Shown: piece by piece, positions 18,289-27,523 of the stretch
How positions within the stretch are numbered: the stretch's first letter is position 1
Layout: every line of letters begins with the position of its first letter
Assembly (NCBI RefSeq): GCF_003443675.1
Contig: NZ_CP031963.1
Coordinates: 5,244,501-5,308,500, forward strand
Reading direction: 5' to 3'
Origin: Aquimarina sp. BL5
Lineage (GTDB): Bacteria; Bacteroidota; Bacteroidia; Flavobacteriales; Flavobacteriaceae
DNA: 64,000 nt
The notes under the pieces: generated by a model
Databases searched by the model: none
What the model saw: the letters and a program-made list of their open reading frames with translations, nothing else
What the model was told of the DNA's origin: nothing
Made by a program: the position numbers and the translations under genes

Positions 18289-19944
18289 ATGATGCTTAAA
18301 AAATCTATTTGTCTATCCGTTTTAATACTTTATATATTATCAAGCTGTGCTCAACAAACTATAGAAGATTACATAGGGGAATGGGAAGGGAAAACGGAAA
18401 TTAAAAATGCTCTTAACTTAGAGATATCTATCAAAAAACTGAATGGAACAGATGCTGTTTTCACACTTTCAAACAACAAAAAAATAGTAACAAAAGATTT
18501 CAGATTTGGAAAGAAAATCAATGTTATATTAGATAAGAACTTCATTTTTAGTGGGATCGTTAATAATGAGCAATCAGAAATAAGTGGTTTTATTAAATCA
18601 AAGGGAAATTTGTTTCCTACGAAACTCGTTAAAGAAGGAGATCGTTTCTTAGGAAAATGGAATCTGTCGGTGTTTCACTATCTACAATCTCAATCTTTAC
18701 GTTTAATTATAAAAGAAAGTAATACCCCAAATGAGGAATATCCTGCTTACCCGATTCTTGGAAGCCTTTGGTGCAACGATTTTAAGAAAAATAAGAATGC
18801 TATTTCATTTGTAGATTATAAAACAGGGCTTGAATTTGAAGGGCAATTAAAACCCTCTGAAATTATATTGAATATTAGTTTGGGTGGCAAGTTTATAACA
18901 AAAACATCATTTAAAAGACGAACAGAAAGTACAAAAAACCATTCCAACTCTGTACAAGAGAATTTACAAATTAATGACGGTTGGAAATCATCAAAAAATC
19001 CTTTAATACTTAAAAAAATGGAGGAAGATATCCATAATGGTGACTTAATAGGTATAGAGGGAGCTCTTGTTGCAAAAAAAGGTAAAATCACTTACGAAAA
19101 ATACTTTGCTGGTTTTAATGCTGCTATTCCACACGATACACGTTCCGCATCAAAAAGTGTTTCATCAGCCATCATCGGTATAGCTATTGATGATAAAATT
19201 ATAGAAAGCGTTGATCAAAGTCTATATGATTTTATACCTAAAGAATATCAGTATACAAAAGATACTTTAAAAGCTAAAATAACAATCAAGGATTTATTGA
19301 CTATGAGCTCTGGATTAGATGTTAATAAGGCAGCATCAGAAGATTATTATCAAGAGTCCAGTAATTGGTTAAAAACAGTGTTGGAGGCTCCTATGGTAAA
19401 AGCCCCAGGGACTTATACCGATTATGGATCTGCAAATCCATTTCTACTTGGTATTTATTTAAACGAAAGATTAGATGTACCTCTAGAATTTTATATGCAA
19501 GATAAGTTTTTTTCGCCTCTGGGAATTACAAATTATATATTGAATACTGACGATAAAGAAAGTGCGCCATATTTTGGAGGAGGTTTCCGATTAACCCCAA
19601 GAGATTTACTAAAGTTTGGGCAGCTATATCTTAACAAGGGGATCTGGAAAGGAAGACAGATTATTTCAGAAGCTTGGGTTGAAGAATCTTTTAAAAAACA
19701 CACAAGACTACAAGACGTAAAAGATAAGAATGAATATGGCTATTTTTGGTGGCACGACAATTATATGATCAATGGAAAATCTGTTCAGTCTATTGAAGCA
19801 AGAGGAGCTGGAGGTCAGCTTATTATTGTAATTCCAAAGTTGGAATCCGTGGTTGTAATAACAGCTGGGAATTATAGAAACGGGAAATGGAGTCATTCAA
19901 GAAAATTATTTAAAGAATATATCCTTCCTGTGCTGCTAAATTAA
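18289..19944 (+). CDS. Serine hydrolase lipoprotein, class C beta-lactamase fold
   Basis: It is read from ATG 18289 (551 residues); the TTG at 18250 would place extra residues before the signal peptide. The lipoprotein signal ends LSSC. A small beta domain (about 20-190) precedes the beta-lactamase-like domain. That domain has SASK as the SxxK nucleophile motif in TRSASKSVSSA, DYGSANPFLLG at the second motif, and RGAGGQ near the C-terminus in place of KTG. Such proteins are peptidases or esterases acting in the periplasm or at the surface. Substrate is unknown. Confidence 0.85.
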   Translation: MMLKKSICLSVLILYILSSCAQQTIEDYIGEWEGKTEIKNALNLEISIKKLNGTDAVFTLSNNKKIVTKDFRFGKKINVILDKNFIFSGIVNNEQSEISGFIKSKGNLFPTKLVKEGDRFLGKWNLSVFHYLQSQSLRLIIKESNTPNEEYPAYPILGSLWCNDFKKNKNAISFVDYKTGLEFEGQLKPSEIILNISLGGKFITKTSFKRRTESTKNHSNSVQENLQINDGWKSSKNPLILKKMEEDIHNGDLIGIEGALVAKKGKITYEKYFAGFNAAIPHDTRSASKSVSSAIIGIAIDDKIIESVDQSLYDFIPKEYQYTKDTLKAKITIKDLLTMSSGLDVNKAASEDYYQESSNWLKTVLEAPMVKAPGTYTDYGSANPFLLGIYLNERLDVPLEFYMQDKFFSPLGITNYILNTDDKESAPYFGGGFRLTPRDLLKFGQLYLNKGIWKGRQIISEAWVEESFKKHTRLQDVKDKNEYGYFWWHDNYMINGKSVQSIEARGAGGQLIIVIPKLESVVVITAGNYRNGKWSHSRKLFKEYILPVLLN

Positions 19945-20194
19945 AAGATTATAGTATATAATAAAGCGTATAGTTTATTGCTTTGCACTTATCTACTTCG
20001 AAAATTCCGAAATAATTTTCCAGAGGTCATTCTCTTTTGTAATACTGTCAGATTTTTATAAATATTAACTAAAGAAATAATAAAACACGGATAAATCGAT
20101 TGGTTCAGGTATGTTTGCCTTATTCAGATTCATATATTTGATGTTGTATCTAATAAAAGAAAAATAAAAGCAACTAATAAAATTAAATGAGAAA

Positions 20195-20845
20195 TTGATT
20201 AATGCTGTGATTTTTGATATGGATGGAGTGATTGTAGACTCCGAACCTTTTTGGCAGAAAGCTGAGAGAGAGGTTTTTACATCTTTGGGAGTAGAGATAA
20301 CAGACGAATTACGTCGCATAACCCAAAGAATGACTACTAATGAAGTTACAAGGTTTTGGTTTAAAAGAAATCCATGGAAAAACAAGGGGATTGAGGAAGT
20401 TGAAAATATGGTGATTGATCGAGTAATAGAATTGATTGAATTAGAAAATTGTCTAATTCCAGGTGTAGTAGATACAATCAAAGAACTTAAGTCAAGAGGT
20501 GTTAAGTTAGCGTTAGCGACAAATTCTCCCTATAGAATAATTCCAAAAGTCTTAAATAAAATGAATATTATTAAGGATTTCGAAACAATATCATCAGCGG
20601 AATTCGAGAAAAAAGGAAAGCCAGAACCATATATTTACTTAAGTACTCTACAAAAATTAAATGAAAAGGCTGATAATTGTATTGTGATAGAAGATTCAAA
20701 TTCAGGAATTATAGCAGCAAATAAGGCGGGCATAAAAGTGATAGCATTTACAAATGGAGGTAAAAACTTAATAACTGAAAATTTTGATTTTAAAATACCT
20801 TCATTCGAGAATGTCGATTACACAATATTCGAAAGTGTAAAATAA
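20195..20845 (+). CDS. HAD-family phosphatase (beta-phosphoglucomutase/hexitol-phosphatase-like)
   Basis: This 216-residue protein has the HAD motifs in order: DMDGVIVDSEPFW near the N-terminus, ATNSPYR (motif II), KPEPYIYL (motif III Lys) and VIEDSNSGIIAANKAGIKV (motif IV). A helical cap lies between motifs I and II. This subgroup dephosphorylates sugar phosphates. The start is a TTG directly before INAVIFDMDG; no ATG is in frame upstream, and the family normally begins at this point. It is cytoplasmic, with no operon partner evident. Confidence 0.85.
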   Translation: MINAVIFDMDGVIVDSEPFWQKAEREVFTSLGVEITDELRRITQRMTTNEVTRFWFKRNPWKNKGIEEVENMVIDRVIELIELENCLIPGVVDTIKELKSRGVKLALATNSPYRIIPKVLNKMNIIKDFETISSAEFEKKGKPEPYIYLSTLQKLNEKADNCIVIEDSNSGIIAANKAGIKVIAFTNGGKNLITENFDFKIPSFENVDYTIFESVK

Positions 20846-20887
20846 AGACTACAGATAAACCATTACCATTAATAAATACTACAAAAC

Positions 20888-21541
20888 ATGAAAAAAAGAA
20901 CCTACATATTATTTTTTATGATGATGTGCTTGCTCTTAGCTTGTAAACAAAATTCTAACCAGTCAAATGATAATGGTATAAATATTAGTTATGAAAAAAG
21001 TGTAAAAGTCTTTAAGGATTATTATGAAAGTGGAGAATTACTTGTGTCAGGGCAGTATGAAAATGATAAAAAAGTCGGGGAGTGGACAAGCTATTTCAAA
21101 AACGGAGAGCCCTCAAAAATAGAAAGCTACCAAGATGGAAAATTAGAAGGGGCTTGGAAGGTCTTTCATCCAACAGGAAAATTATATATGGATGGAGCAC
21201 ATCAACAAAACGCTAAAATCGGAACTTGGAAACACTATTTAGATGATGGAACTCTTAAATATATAAAGCATTATGATACAGAAGGAAGTACAGGAGAATG
21301 GAAAAGTTATTATGATTCTGGTGAATTGGCTTCCGTAGAAAACTATAAAAATGGGAGACCACATGGTTTGTGGACTGATTTTTATAAAAATGGTCAAATT
21401 TATAGAACTGGAGAAAAAATAAAAGGTAAAGAAGATGGAGTATGGAAAATCTATAATGATAAAGGGGGGCTATTGTTAACTGAGACCTATGAAAACGGTA
21501 AAAAAATACAAGCAGTTCGAAGTAATGAAGCTGAAAATTGA
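20888..21541 (+). CDS. MORN-repeat lipoprotein (YwqK-like)
   Basis: This 217-residue protein has a lipoprotein signal ending LLLAC (Cys19). From residue 40 it consists of repeated MORN-like units of about 22-24 residues, such as YYESGELLVSGQYENDKKVG, YFKNGEPSKIESYQDGKLEG and FYKNGQIYRTGEKIKGKEDG, each ending G.W. Such repeats are often called YwqK-type antitoxin domains, but no toxin gene is adjacent here. Function is unknown. Confidence 0.8.
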   Translation: MKKRTYILFFMMMCLLLACKQNSNQSNDNGINISYEKSVKVFKDYYESGELLVSGQYENDKKVGEWTSYFKNGEPSKIESYQDGKLEGAWKVFHPTGKLYMDGAHQQNAKIGTWKHYLDDGTLKYIKHYDTEGSTGEWKSYYDSGELASVENYKNGRPHGLWTDFYKNGQIYRTGEKIKGKEDGVWKIYNDKGGLLLTETYENGKKIQAVRSNEAEN

Positions 21542-21592
21542 TTTTTGATATGTAAAATTTGGTAGAACTTTTTAGTACCTTGCCTCTTACAT

Positions 21593-22996
21593 ATGATTCA
21601 ATTTATTTTAAATAATGAGGTTATTCGAACATCTGCTAATGCAGGAATAACGCTTCTAGATTTTATAAGGGAACACCAGCAATTAAAAGGAACAAAAATT
21701 GGTTGTCGTGAAGGAGATTGTGGTGCTTGTACAGTTTTGGTAGGAATACTAAATGAGGGCAAGATTTCCTATCAAAATATTACATCCTGTATTTCACCTC
21801 TTGGGAATGCCAATGGAAAACATATTGTTACGATCGAAGGGATGAATTTACCTACAGCATTGAATACCGTACAACAAGCTATGACTGATAACTACGCTAC
21901 GCAATGTGGATTTTGTACACCAGGTTTTGTAGTTTCTATGACTGGATACGCTATGCAGAACGATGAAAGTATCTTGGATTCTTGTAATGATGCTATAAGT
22001 GGTAATATTTGTAGGTGCACAGGATATAAATCTATAGAGAAAGCGGGCTTTCTAGTAGAAGCGAAACTACAAGAAAAAGATACTAATGATACGATAGCAT
22101 GGTTGATCAAAGAGGGGTTTATTCCTAATTATTTTGAAACAATTCCTCAAAAATTAAAAGATTTAGAGCCCGAACTGATTACTGGCGAAGGAAAAATAGT
22201 TGCCAATGGAACGGATCTATACGTTCATAATGCAGATCAACTTGCAGAGGAACAAGTTCAGTTAATTGCCGGTCATAAAGCATTGATAGGAATTCAATTT
22301 ACAGATACAATTTGTACTATAGGTGCTAATACTACAGTTACAGAATTAGTAGAAAATGAAAAATTACAGTTGCTGTTTCCGAAATTAAAATCATTTCTTA
22401 AACTAGTTTCTTCAGAACCTATACGAAATATGGGGACTTTAGGAGGAAACTTTGTCAATGCTTCTCCTATCGGAGATATGACAATTTTCTTTTTGGCACT
22501 TAATGCTACACTAACGATACAGACCAAAACAAATTCGGAAAGACAAATACCTTTTAATGAGTTTTATAAAGGATATAAAACTTATGATTTACAAAAAGGA
22601 GAAATTTTAAAAAATATTTCTTTTTCTGTTCTAGAAAATCAAGATTTTTATAATTTCGAAAAGGTAAGTAAACGAACACATTTAGATATCGCAAGTGTTA
22701 ATACCGCAGCAAAAATAACCTTAGAAAACAACATCATCAAAGCTGCACATTTCTCGATGGGCGGTGTTGCTCCAATTCCAAAATATCTATTCGATACTAG
22801 TGATTTCTTAATTGGAAAAACAATTGATTCCGAAACTGTAAAACAAGCAGTCTCGATTTTGCAGTCAGAAATTGCGCCCATAAGTGATGTAAGAGGATCA
22901 TCAGATTATAAGAGGCTATTAGCAAAACAATTGTTCTTTGCACATTTTATTGAATTATTTCCAACAAAGGTTCAACTTCAAAAACTGATAGCGTGA
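21593..22996 (+). CDS. xdhA: Xanthine dehydrogenase small subunit (2Fe-2S and FAD)
   Basis: This 467-residue protein fuses a plant-type 2Fe-2S ferredoxin domain (CREGDCGACTVLVG near residue 38) and a second 2Fe-2S helical domain (CGFCTPGFV and CRCTGY, about 100-150) to a FAD-binding domain with MGTLGGNFVNASPIGD (about 280). Its C-terminal CO-dehydrogenase flavoprotein domain completes the subunit. Electrons pass from the molybdenum site in XdhB through the iron-sulphur clusters to FAD and NAD. Its stop overlaps the XdhB start by four bases, consistent with translational coupling. Confidence 0.95.
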   Translation: MIQFILNNEVIRTSANAGITLLDFIREHQQLKGTKIGCREGDCGACTVLVGILNEGKISYQNITSCISPLGNANGKHIVTIEGMNLPTALNTVQQAMTDNYATQCGFCTPGFVVSMTGYAMQNDESILDSCNDAISGNICRCTGYKSIEKAGFLVEAKLQEKDTNDTIAWLIKEGFIPNYFETIPQKLKDLEPELITGEGKIVANGTDLYVHNADQLAEEQVQLIAGHKALIGIQFTDTICTIGANTTVTELVENEKLQLLFPKLKSFLKLVSSEPIRNMGTLGGNFVNASPIGDMTIFFLALNATLTIQTKTNSERQIPFNEFYKGYKTYDLQKGEILKNISFSVLENQDFYNFEKVSKRTHLDIASVNTAAKITLENNIIKAAHFSMGGVAPIPKYLFDTSDFLIGKTIDSETVKQAVSILQSEIAPISDVRGSSDYKRLLAKQLFFAHFIELFPTKVQLQKLIA

Positions 22997-25257
22997 TGAA
23001 GACGATGAAAAATATTGACAGTTTTACACATGTACGAGGAGAATCCCTATTTGTAGATGATTTGATTACCAGACAAGATACGTTGTATGGATTGGTGTTT
23101 GATTCACCAAAGGCACACGGGAAAATAAAACATGTAGATTATACAAAGGCAGAACAAGTAGAGGGCGTTATAAAAATATTTACCTACAAAGATGTTTTGG
23201 GAGAAAACCAAATCGGTGGAATTATTCCTGATGAGCCTTTATGGGCAGAAGATGAAGTTCATTTTTGGGGACAACCAATTGCATTTATCGTAGCAGTATC
23301 AGAAGCCATTGCAAAAAAAGCACGTCTGCTTATCGAAATAGAAATAGAAGAATTACCCGTAATAACAACTGCAAAAGAAGCTAAAGAGAAAAAAAGCTTT
23401 ATCAATGCGCCACGTTCCTTTACACTAGGAGATACCAATGCTGCTTTTTCGGATTGTGATTATGTGATCGAAGGTGAAACATTTTCTAACGGTCAGGAGC
23501 ATCTTTACTTAGAAACACAAGGTTGTTATGCGGTTCCTCAAGAAAATGGAAGTATCAAGATCACATCGTCTACACAAGGCCCAACAGCAGTACAAAAAAC
23601 AGCTGCAAAAGTTTTAGGGGTACCCATGCATAAGATAGAAATAGATGTTATCCGATTAGGTGGAGGTTTTGGAGGGAAAGAAGATCAAGCAACTCCTTGG
23701 TCAGTTATGGCAGCAGTCGCAGTACAACATTTAAATAAACCTGTAAAATACATCCTAAACCGTCACGATGATATGCGAATGACAGGAAAGCGTCATCCGT
23801 ATTCCTCTTTTTTCAAAATTGGACTCAATAAGAGCTTAAAGATTATAGCTTTTGAAGCGGAGTTTTTACAAAACTCTGGTGCAGCTGCTGATTTATCTCC
23901 TGCAATAGCCGAAAGAACATTATTTCATGCGACTAACAGTTATTTTGTTCCAAATGTGAGCACAACTGTATATAGTTGTAAAACAAACTTACCGCCCAAT
24001 ACCGCATTTAGGGGTTTTGGTGGCCCGCAAGGAATGTTCGTTATTGAGTCAGCTATTGCCAAAGCAGCACACACAATAGGCGTTGATAAACTAAAAATCC
24101 AGGAAGCCAATTTACTGGCAGAAAACGATGAGTTCTCTTATGGACAAATCGCAACCAACGTAGAGGCTCAGAATACTTGGTTTACGGCAAAAGAAAAATT
24201 TGATCTTGATGCACTAGAGCAAGAAGTCGTTGACTTTAATGCTCGTAATACTCATTTGAAAAAAGGAATCTCTTTAATGCCCGTTACCTTTGGTATTTCA
24301 TTTACAAACACGATGATGAATCATGCAAGAGCATTGATTCATATCTATCAGGATGGTAGTGTCGGGGTGAGCACAGGAGCAGTAGAAATGGGACAAAGCG
24401 TTAACACAAAGATGTTACAAGTCGCTCAGAATGCATTAGGTATTTCTGCTAGCAAAGTAAAATTAGAAACAACCAATACCACTCGTGTAGCTAATACTTC
24501 GCCTTCTGCGGCAAGTTCTACAGCAGATTTAAACGGAAAAGCTGTACTGAAGGCGTGTACCTCATTATTAGAAAGATTGACAGCAGTGGCTGCTAAAATG
24601 TTGGAAGTAGAGGTATCTAAAATTTCTTTTCAAGAAGATTATGTTTTTGTGGATGGAAAAAAATCAAATATAACTTGGGAAGCAATCGTGGCTCAGGCTA
24701 TGGCGGAACGAATTGCTTTATCAGAAAACGCACATTATGCAACACCCGTCATTCATTTTGATAAAACAAAAGAAAAAGGACATCCCTTTGCATACCACGT
24801 ATATGGAACTGCAATTACATTAGTTACGGTGGATTGTGTGAGAGGAACCTATGAAATAGACGCTGTGAAAATTGTTCATGACTTCGGAGAAAGTATGAAT
24901 TTTGGTGTAGATATAGGCCAAGTAGAAGGCGCACTCGCGCAAGGAATTGGTTGGATGACTATGGAGGAAATCTCTTATAATAACGATGGGCGATTACTAT
25001 CGAATGCGTTATCGACTTACAAAGTGCCGGACATATTTTCTACCCCCAAAACAATAGAAACTATAGCTGTAGAAACTGATGGAAACGATATGGCGATCCA
25101 TAAATCTAAAGCGGTAGGCGAACCTCCATTAATGTATGGAATTGGTACGTACTTTGCCATTCAGCAAGCCGTAAAAGCATTCAATGAAAATTATAAATTA
25201 AAGTTTGATTCGCCGTTTACACCAGAAAAGGTATTAATGGGATTGTACGAAAAGTAA
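22993..25257 (+). CDS. xdhB: Xanthine dehydrogenase molybdopterin-binding subunit
   Basis: This 754-residue large subunit has the expected molybdopterin-binding motifs: LGGGFGGKEDQ, NTAFRGFGGPQGM with the substrate-positioning Arg, and AVGEPPLMYG, which carries the catalytic Glu in the GEPP loop. It hydroxylates hypoxanthine to xanthine and xanthine to urate. Length matches bacterial XdhB (about 750-780). Downstream lie an Mpv17-like membrane protein, the XdhC chaperone and a guanine-deaminase-like gene, making one purine-catabolic cluster. Confidence 0.95.
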   Translation: MMKTMKNIDSFTHVRGESLFVDDLITRQDTLYGLVFDSPKAHGKIKHVDYTKAEQVEGVIKIFTYKDVLGENQIGGIIPDEPLWAEDEVHFWGQPIAFIVAVSEAIAKKARLLIEIEIEELPVITTAKEAKEKKSFINAPRSFTLGDTNAAFSDCDYVIEGETFSNGQEHLYLETQGCYAVPQENGSIKITSSTQGPTAVQKTAAKVLGVPMHKIEIDVIRLGGGFGGKEDQATPWSVMAAVAVQHLNKPVKYILNRHDDMRMTGKRHPYSSFFKIGLNKSLKIIAFEAEFLQNSGAAADLSPAIAERTLFHATNSYFVPNVSTTVYSCKTNLPPNTAFRGFGGPQGMFVIESAIAKAAHTIGVDKLKIQEANLLAENDEFSYGQIATNVEAQNTWFTAKEKFDLDALEQEVVDFNARNTHLKKGISLMPVTFGISFTNTMMNHARALIHIYQDGSVGVSTGAVEMGQSVNTKMLQVAQNALGISASKVKLETTNTTRVANTSPSAASSTADLNGKAVLKACTSLLERLTAVAAKMLEVEVSKISFQEDYVFVDGKKSNITWEAIVAQAMAERIALSENAHYATPVIHFDKTKEKGHPFAYHVYGTAITLVTVDCVRGTYEIDAVKIVHDFGESMNFGVDIGQVEGALAQGIGWMTMEEISYNNDGRLLSNALSTYKVPDIFSTPKTIETIAVETDGNDMAIHKSKAVGEPPLMYGIGTYFAIQQAVKAFNENYKLKFDSPFTPEKVLMGLYEK

Positions 25258-25262
25258 CGACC

Positions 25263-25763
25263 TTGAGCAAAACCATAAAACTTCAATACACCAAAGCTAA
25301 TATTCTTAGAGGAGCTATTATTTATAGTTCTGGAGATTTGATCGCTTCACTACTATTAGGAGAATTTTCTATGTATCGACTTGTAGGTATGATCGTATTG
25401 GGAGCTACACTGTATGCTTTAGAAATTCCAAATTATTTTGCCTGGATAGAGGTTAAAACAAAGGATATAACGGGAACAAAAAAAACACTCGTTAAAACAG
25501 GATTGGCAATACTGTATTTTAATCCTCTATGGATCGCTCGTCATTTGTTGTTTATTAAACTTTTCTCAGGAAATTTTAATCAAATCGACTTAAATTTGCT
25601 GAAAATAGCATGGGTGTCGTTTTTGGTCAATATCCCAATATCGTTTATAGCTAATTATTTAATTCAAAATAAAGTAAACTTAAGTTGGCGATTTTTGGCT
25701 AGTGCTATCTTCTCTGCATTGATGGCTATTTATTATGCAATGAGTGAAGTGATTTTTAATTAG
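25263..25763 (+). CDS. Mpv17/PMP22-like four-helix membrane protein
   Basis: This 166-residue membrane protein starts at TTG 25263, five bases after xdhB, with four hydrophobic segments. Its order of motifs resembles the Mpv17/PMP22 family: an early SSGDLIAS like the family's GD.iaQ, an R....GAT..A segment, a central NPLWIARH, and a C-terminal SFIANYLIQ..VNLSWR block corresponding to the family's NF..VP...R signature. The match is by eye and the key tryptophans are partly missing. It is placed inside an xdh operon. Function is unknown. Confidence 0.55.
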   Translation: MSKTIKLQYTKANILRGAIIYSSGDLIASLLLGEFSMYRLVGMIVLGATLYALEIPNYFAWIEVKTKDITGTKKTLVKTGLAILYFNPLWIARHLLFIKLFSGNFNQIDLNLLKIAWVSFLVNIPISFIANYLIQNKVNLSWRFLASAIFSALMAIYYAMSEVIFN

Positions 25764-25790
25764 AAGCGGTTACATTTTTTAATAAAACGT

Positions 25791-26741
25791 ATGGAATTCT
25801 GGCAACATCTTTTATCAAAATTACAAGATACCCAAAACGTATACTTACTAACGGTTATAGAAAATATTGGGAGCTCTCCTGGGAGAAGGGGATTTAAAAT
25901 GCTGGTTGCTGAAGACGGTTTTATTTTTGGCTCTATAGGAGGAGGCGTTATGGAATTTTCATTAGTAGAAGAGGCGAAAAAATTACTACAAACTGGTGAT
26001 CTCAAAATATTCCTAAAAAAGCAAGTTCACCAAGGTCACAAACAAAATGGCTCTGGAATGATTTGCTCTGGAGAACAAACGGTGGTCTTCCACCCATTAA
26101 ACATAGCACACGTTCCTGTGGTTGAAGCTATTTTAGATTGTTTGCGAAACAATGGAAAAGGCACGTTTGTCGTAACACCTACTTCGATCAATTTTTCTAA
26201 AGACCAACTAGCTAATGCATTCGAATATAAGATAGCATCATCTTTAGATTGGTTTTTTAAAGAACATATAGGGTATAGAAGTACATTATATATTGTTGGT
26301 GGAGGACACTTGAGTGTCGCAGTTTCTGAGTTGTTTGTTACTCTTGGGTTTTATGTGGTGGTTTTTGATAATCGAGAACAGCTAAATACACTCGAATTAA
26401 ACACAAGCGCGCACCAGAAGTTAATATTAGATTTCAATGAGATAGCGAATTATATTCCTGAGGGTCCAGACAATTATGTAGCTATTATGACTAACAGATA
26501 CACTGATGATAAATTAGTACTTAGTAAACTTATTAGAAAAAACTTTGCATACATAGGTGTGCTTGGGAGTACAGCAAAACTAAAAACAATGTGGGAGGTT
26601 TTACAAAAAGAAGGTATTACAATCTCTCAATTGAACGAGATTCACGCACCTATAGGACTTGCTATAAAAAGTCAAACCCCAAATGAAATTGCAGTAAGCA
26701 TTGCTGCTCAGGTTATTAAAATAAAAAATGTGAACCAATAA
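25791..26741 (+). CDS. xdhC: Xanthine dehydrogenase accessory protein
   Basis: This 316-residue protein has an N-terminal XdhC/CoxI domain with GSSPGRRGFKMLV and FGSIGGGVMEFSL (about residues 25-60). Its C-terminal Rossmann XdhC_C domain begins YIVGGGHLSVAV (about 165) and ends near IGLAIKSQTPNEIAVSIAAQ. XdhC binds molybdenum cofactor, promotes its sulphuration and inserts it into XdhB. It is the fourth gene of the cluster. It supports a functional molybdenum enzyme, since the chaperone is retained. Confidence 0.93.
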   Translation: MEFWQHLLSKLQDTQNVYLLTVIENIGSSPGRRGFKMLVAEDGFIFGSIGGGVMEFSLVEEAKKLLQTGDLKIFLKKQVHQGHKQNGSGMICSGEQTVVFHPLNIAHVPVVEAILDCLRNNGKGTFVVTPTSINFSKDQLANAFEYKIASSLDWFFKEHIGYRSTLYIVGGGHLSVAVSELFVTLGFYVVVFDNREQLNTLELNTSAHQKLILDFNEIANYIPEGPDNYVAIMTNRYTDDKLVLSKLIRKNFAYIGVLGSTAKLKTMWEVLQKEGITISQLNEIHAPIGLAIKSQTPNEIAVSIAAQVIKIKNVNQ

Positions 26742-26833
26742 TATATTTTGTTTCTTAACCTAAAAAAGATACATTTCCATCCGATTTTAATTCGTGGTTG
26801 AGGACACAGACTAAAACATTAAATTATAAAGAA

Positions 26834-27310
26834 ATGACAGAAGAGGATAAGAAATTTATGAGACGTGCGATTGAGCTAGCAGAAAATGGTATGGATTCTA
26901 ATACAGGAGGTCCGTTTGGAGCGGTGATTGTAAAAAATGGAAAAATAATAGCAGAAGGATGTAATAAGGTTACCTCTCAGAATGATCCTACTGCGCATGC
27001 AGAAGTAGATGCCATTCGTACAGCTTGCAAAAAATTAAATACTTTTCAGTTAGAAGATTGTATCATTTATACTTCTTGTGAACCATGTCCTATGTGTTTA
27101 GGAGCTATCTATTGGGCTAGACCTAAAAAAGTGTTTTATGGCTGTACCCGAGAAGATGCTGCAGATATCGAATTTGATGATCAATTAATTTATGATGAGA
27201 TTGCGGTGGGCATTGATAATAGACAAATAGAGTTTACCAACGTGCTGCGTGATGAAGCGTTAAAAGTTTTTCAAAAATGGGACTCGAAAACTGATAGAAC
27301 CGAATATTAG
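26834..27310 (+). CDS. Nucleoside deaminase, probable guanine deaminase (CDA fold)
   Basis: Read from ATG 26834 (158 residues); the in-frame TTG at 26798 is less likely. The zinc site is clear: His55 and Glu57 in HAEVDAI, and Cys85 and Cys88 in PCPMC. The HAEV form, length and C-terminal tail resemble bacterial GuaD guanine deaminases, which convert guanine to xanthine. Placement directly after xdhC fits, as xanthine would then feed XdhAB. A CG-rich palindrome follows the stop. Confidence 0.85.
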   Translation: MTEEDKKFMRRAIELAENGMDSNTGGPFGAVIVKNGKIIAEGCNKVTSQNDPTAHAEVDAIRTACKKLNTFQLEDCIIYTSCEPCPMCLGAIYWARPKKVFYGCTREDAADIEFDDQLIYDEIAVGIDNRQIEFTNVLRDEALKVFQKWDSKTDRTEY

Positions 27311-27315
27311 TCAAC

Positions 27316-27339
27316 TACCCCGAGGCAAGCCTCGGAGTA
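27316..27339. repeat. GC-rich near-perfect palindrome after the deaminase gene
   Basis: TACCCCGAGGC (27316-27326) pairs with GCCTCGGAGTA (27329-27339) with one mismatch and a 2-base centre. It is far more GC-rich than its surroundings. It lies six bases after the stop and has no T-run. It could be a terminator, but its composition suggests a dispersed palindromic repeat (REP-like). Confidence 0.5.
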
Positions 27340-27523
27340 TTAAACCTTTGGGGGTGCCAATAAAATTCTAAAAATTAACTCAAGGAATCGTGTAAGAAAT
27401 ATTTTTAAAGCCGACAGATTTGTGGTTAGGGATCTTACCATATGAGACACTGACAAGAGTGTTTGGTAACACTTAAAAAAAACTAATTAATGTATATTGA
27501 AAGCCTATCAAAAGGTGGAAGTT

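Noticed and set aside
20888..21541. Toxin-antitoxin pair around the YwqK-like lipoprotein
   Set aside because: The protein is a lipoprotein with MORN repeats and no small toxin gene is adjacent; the antitoxin label comes only from a family name.
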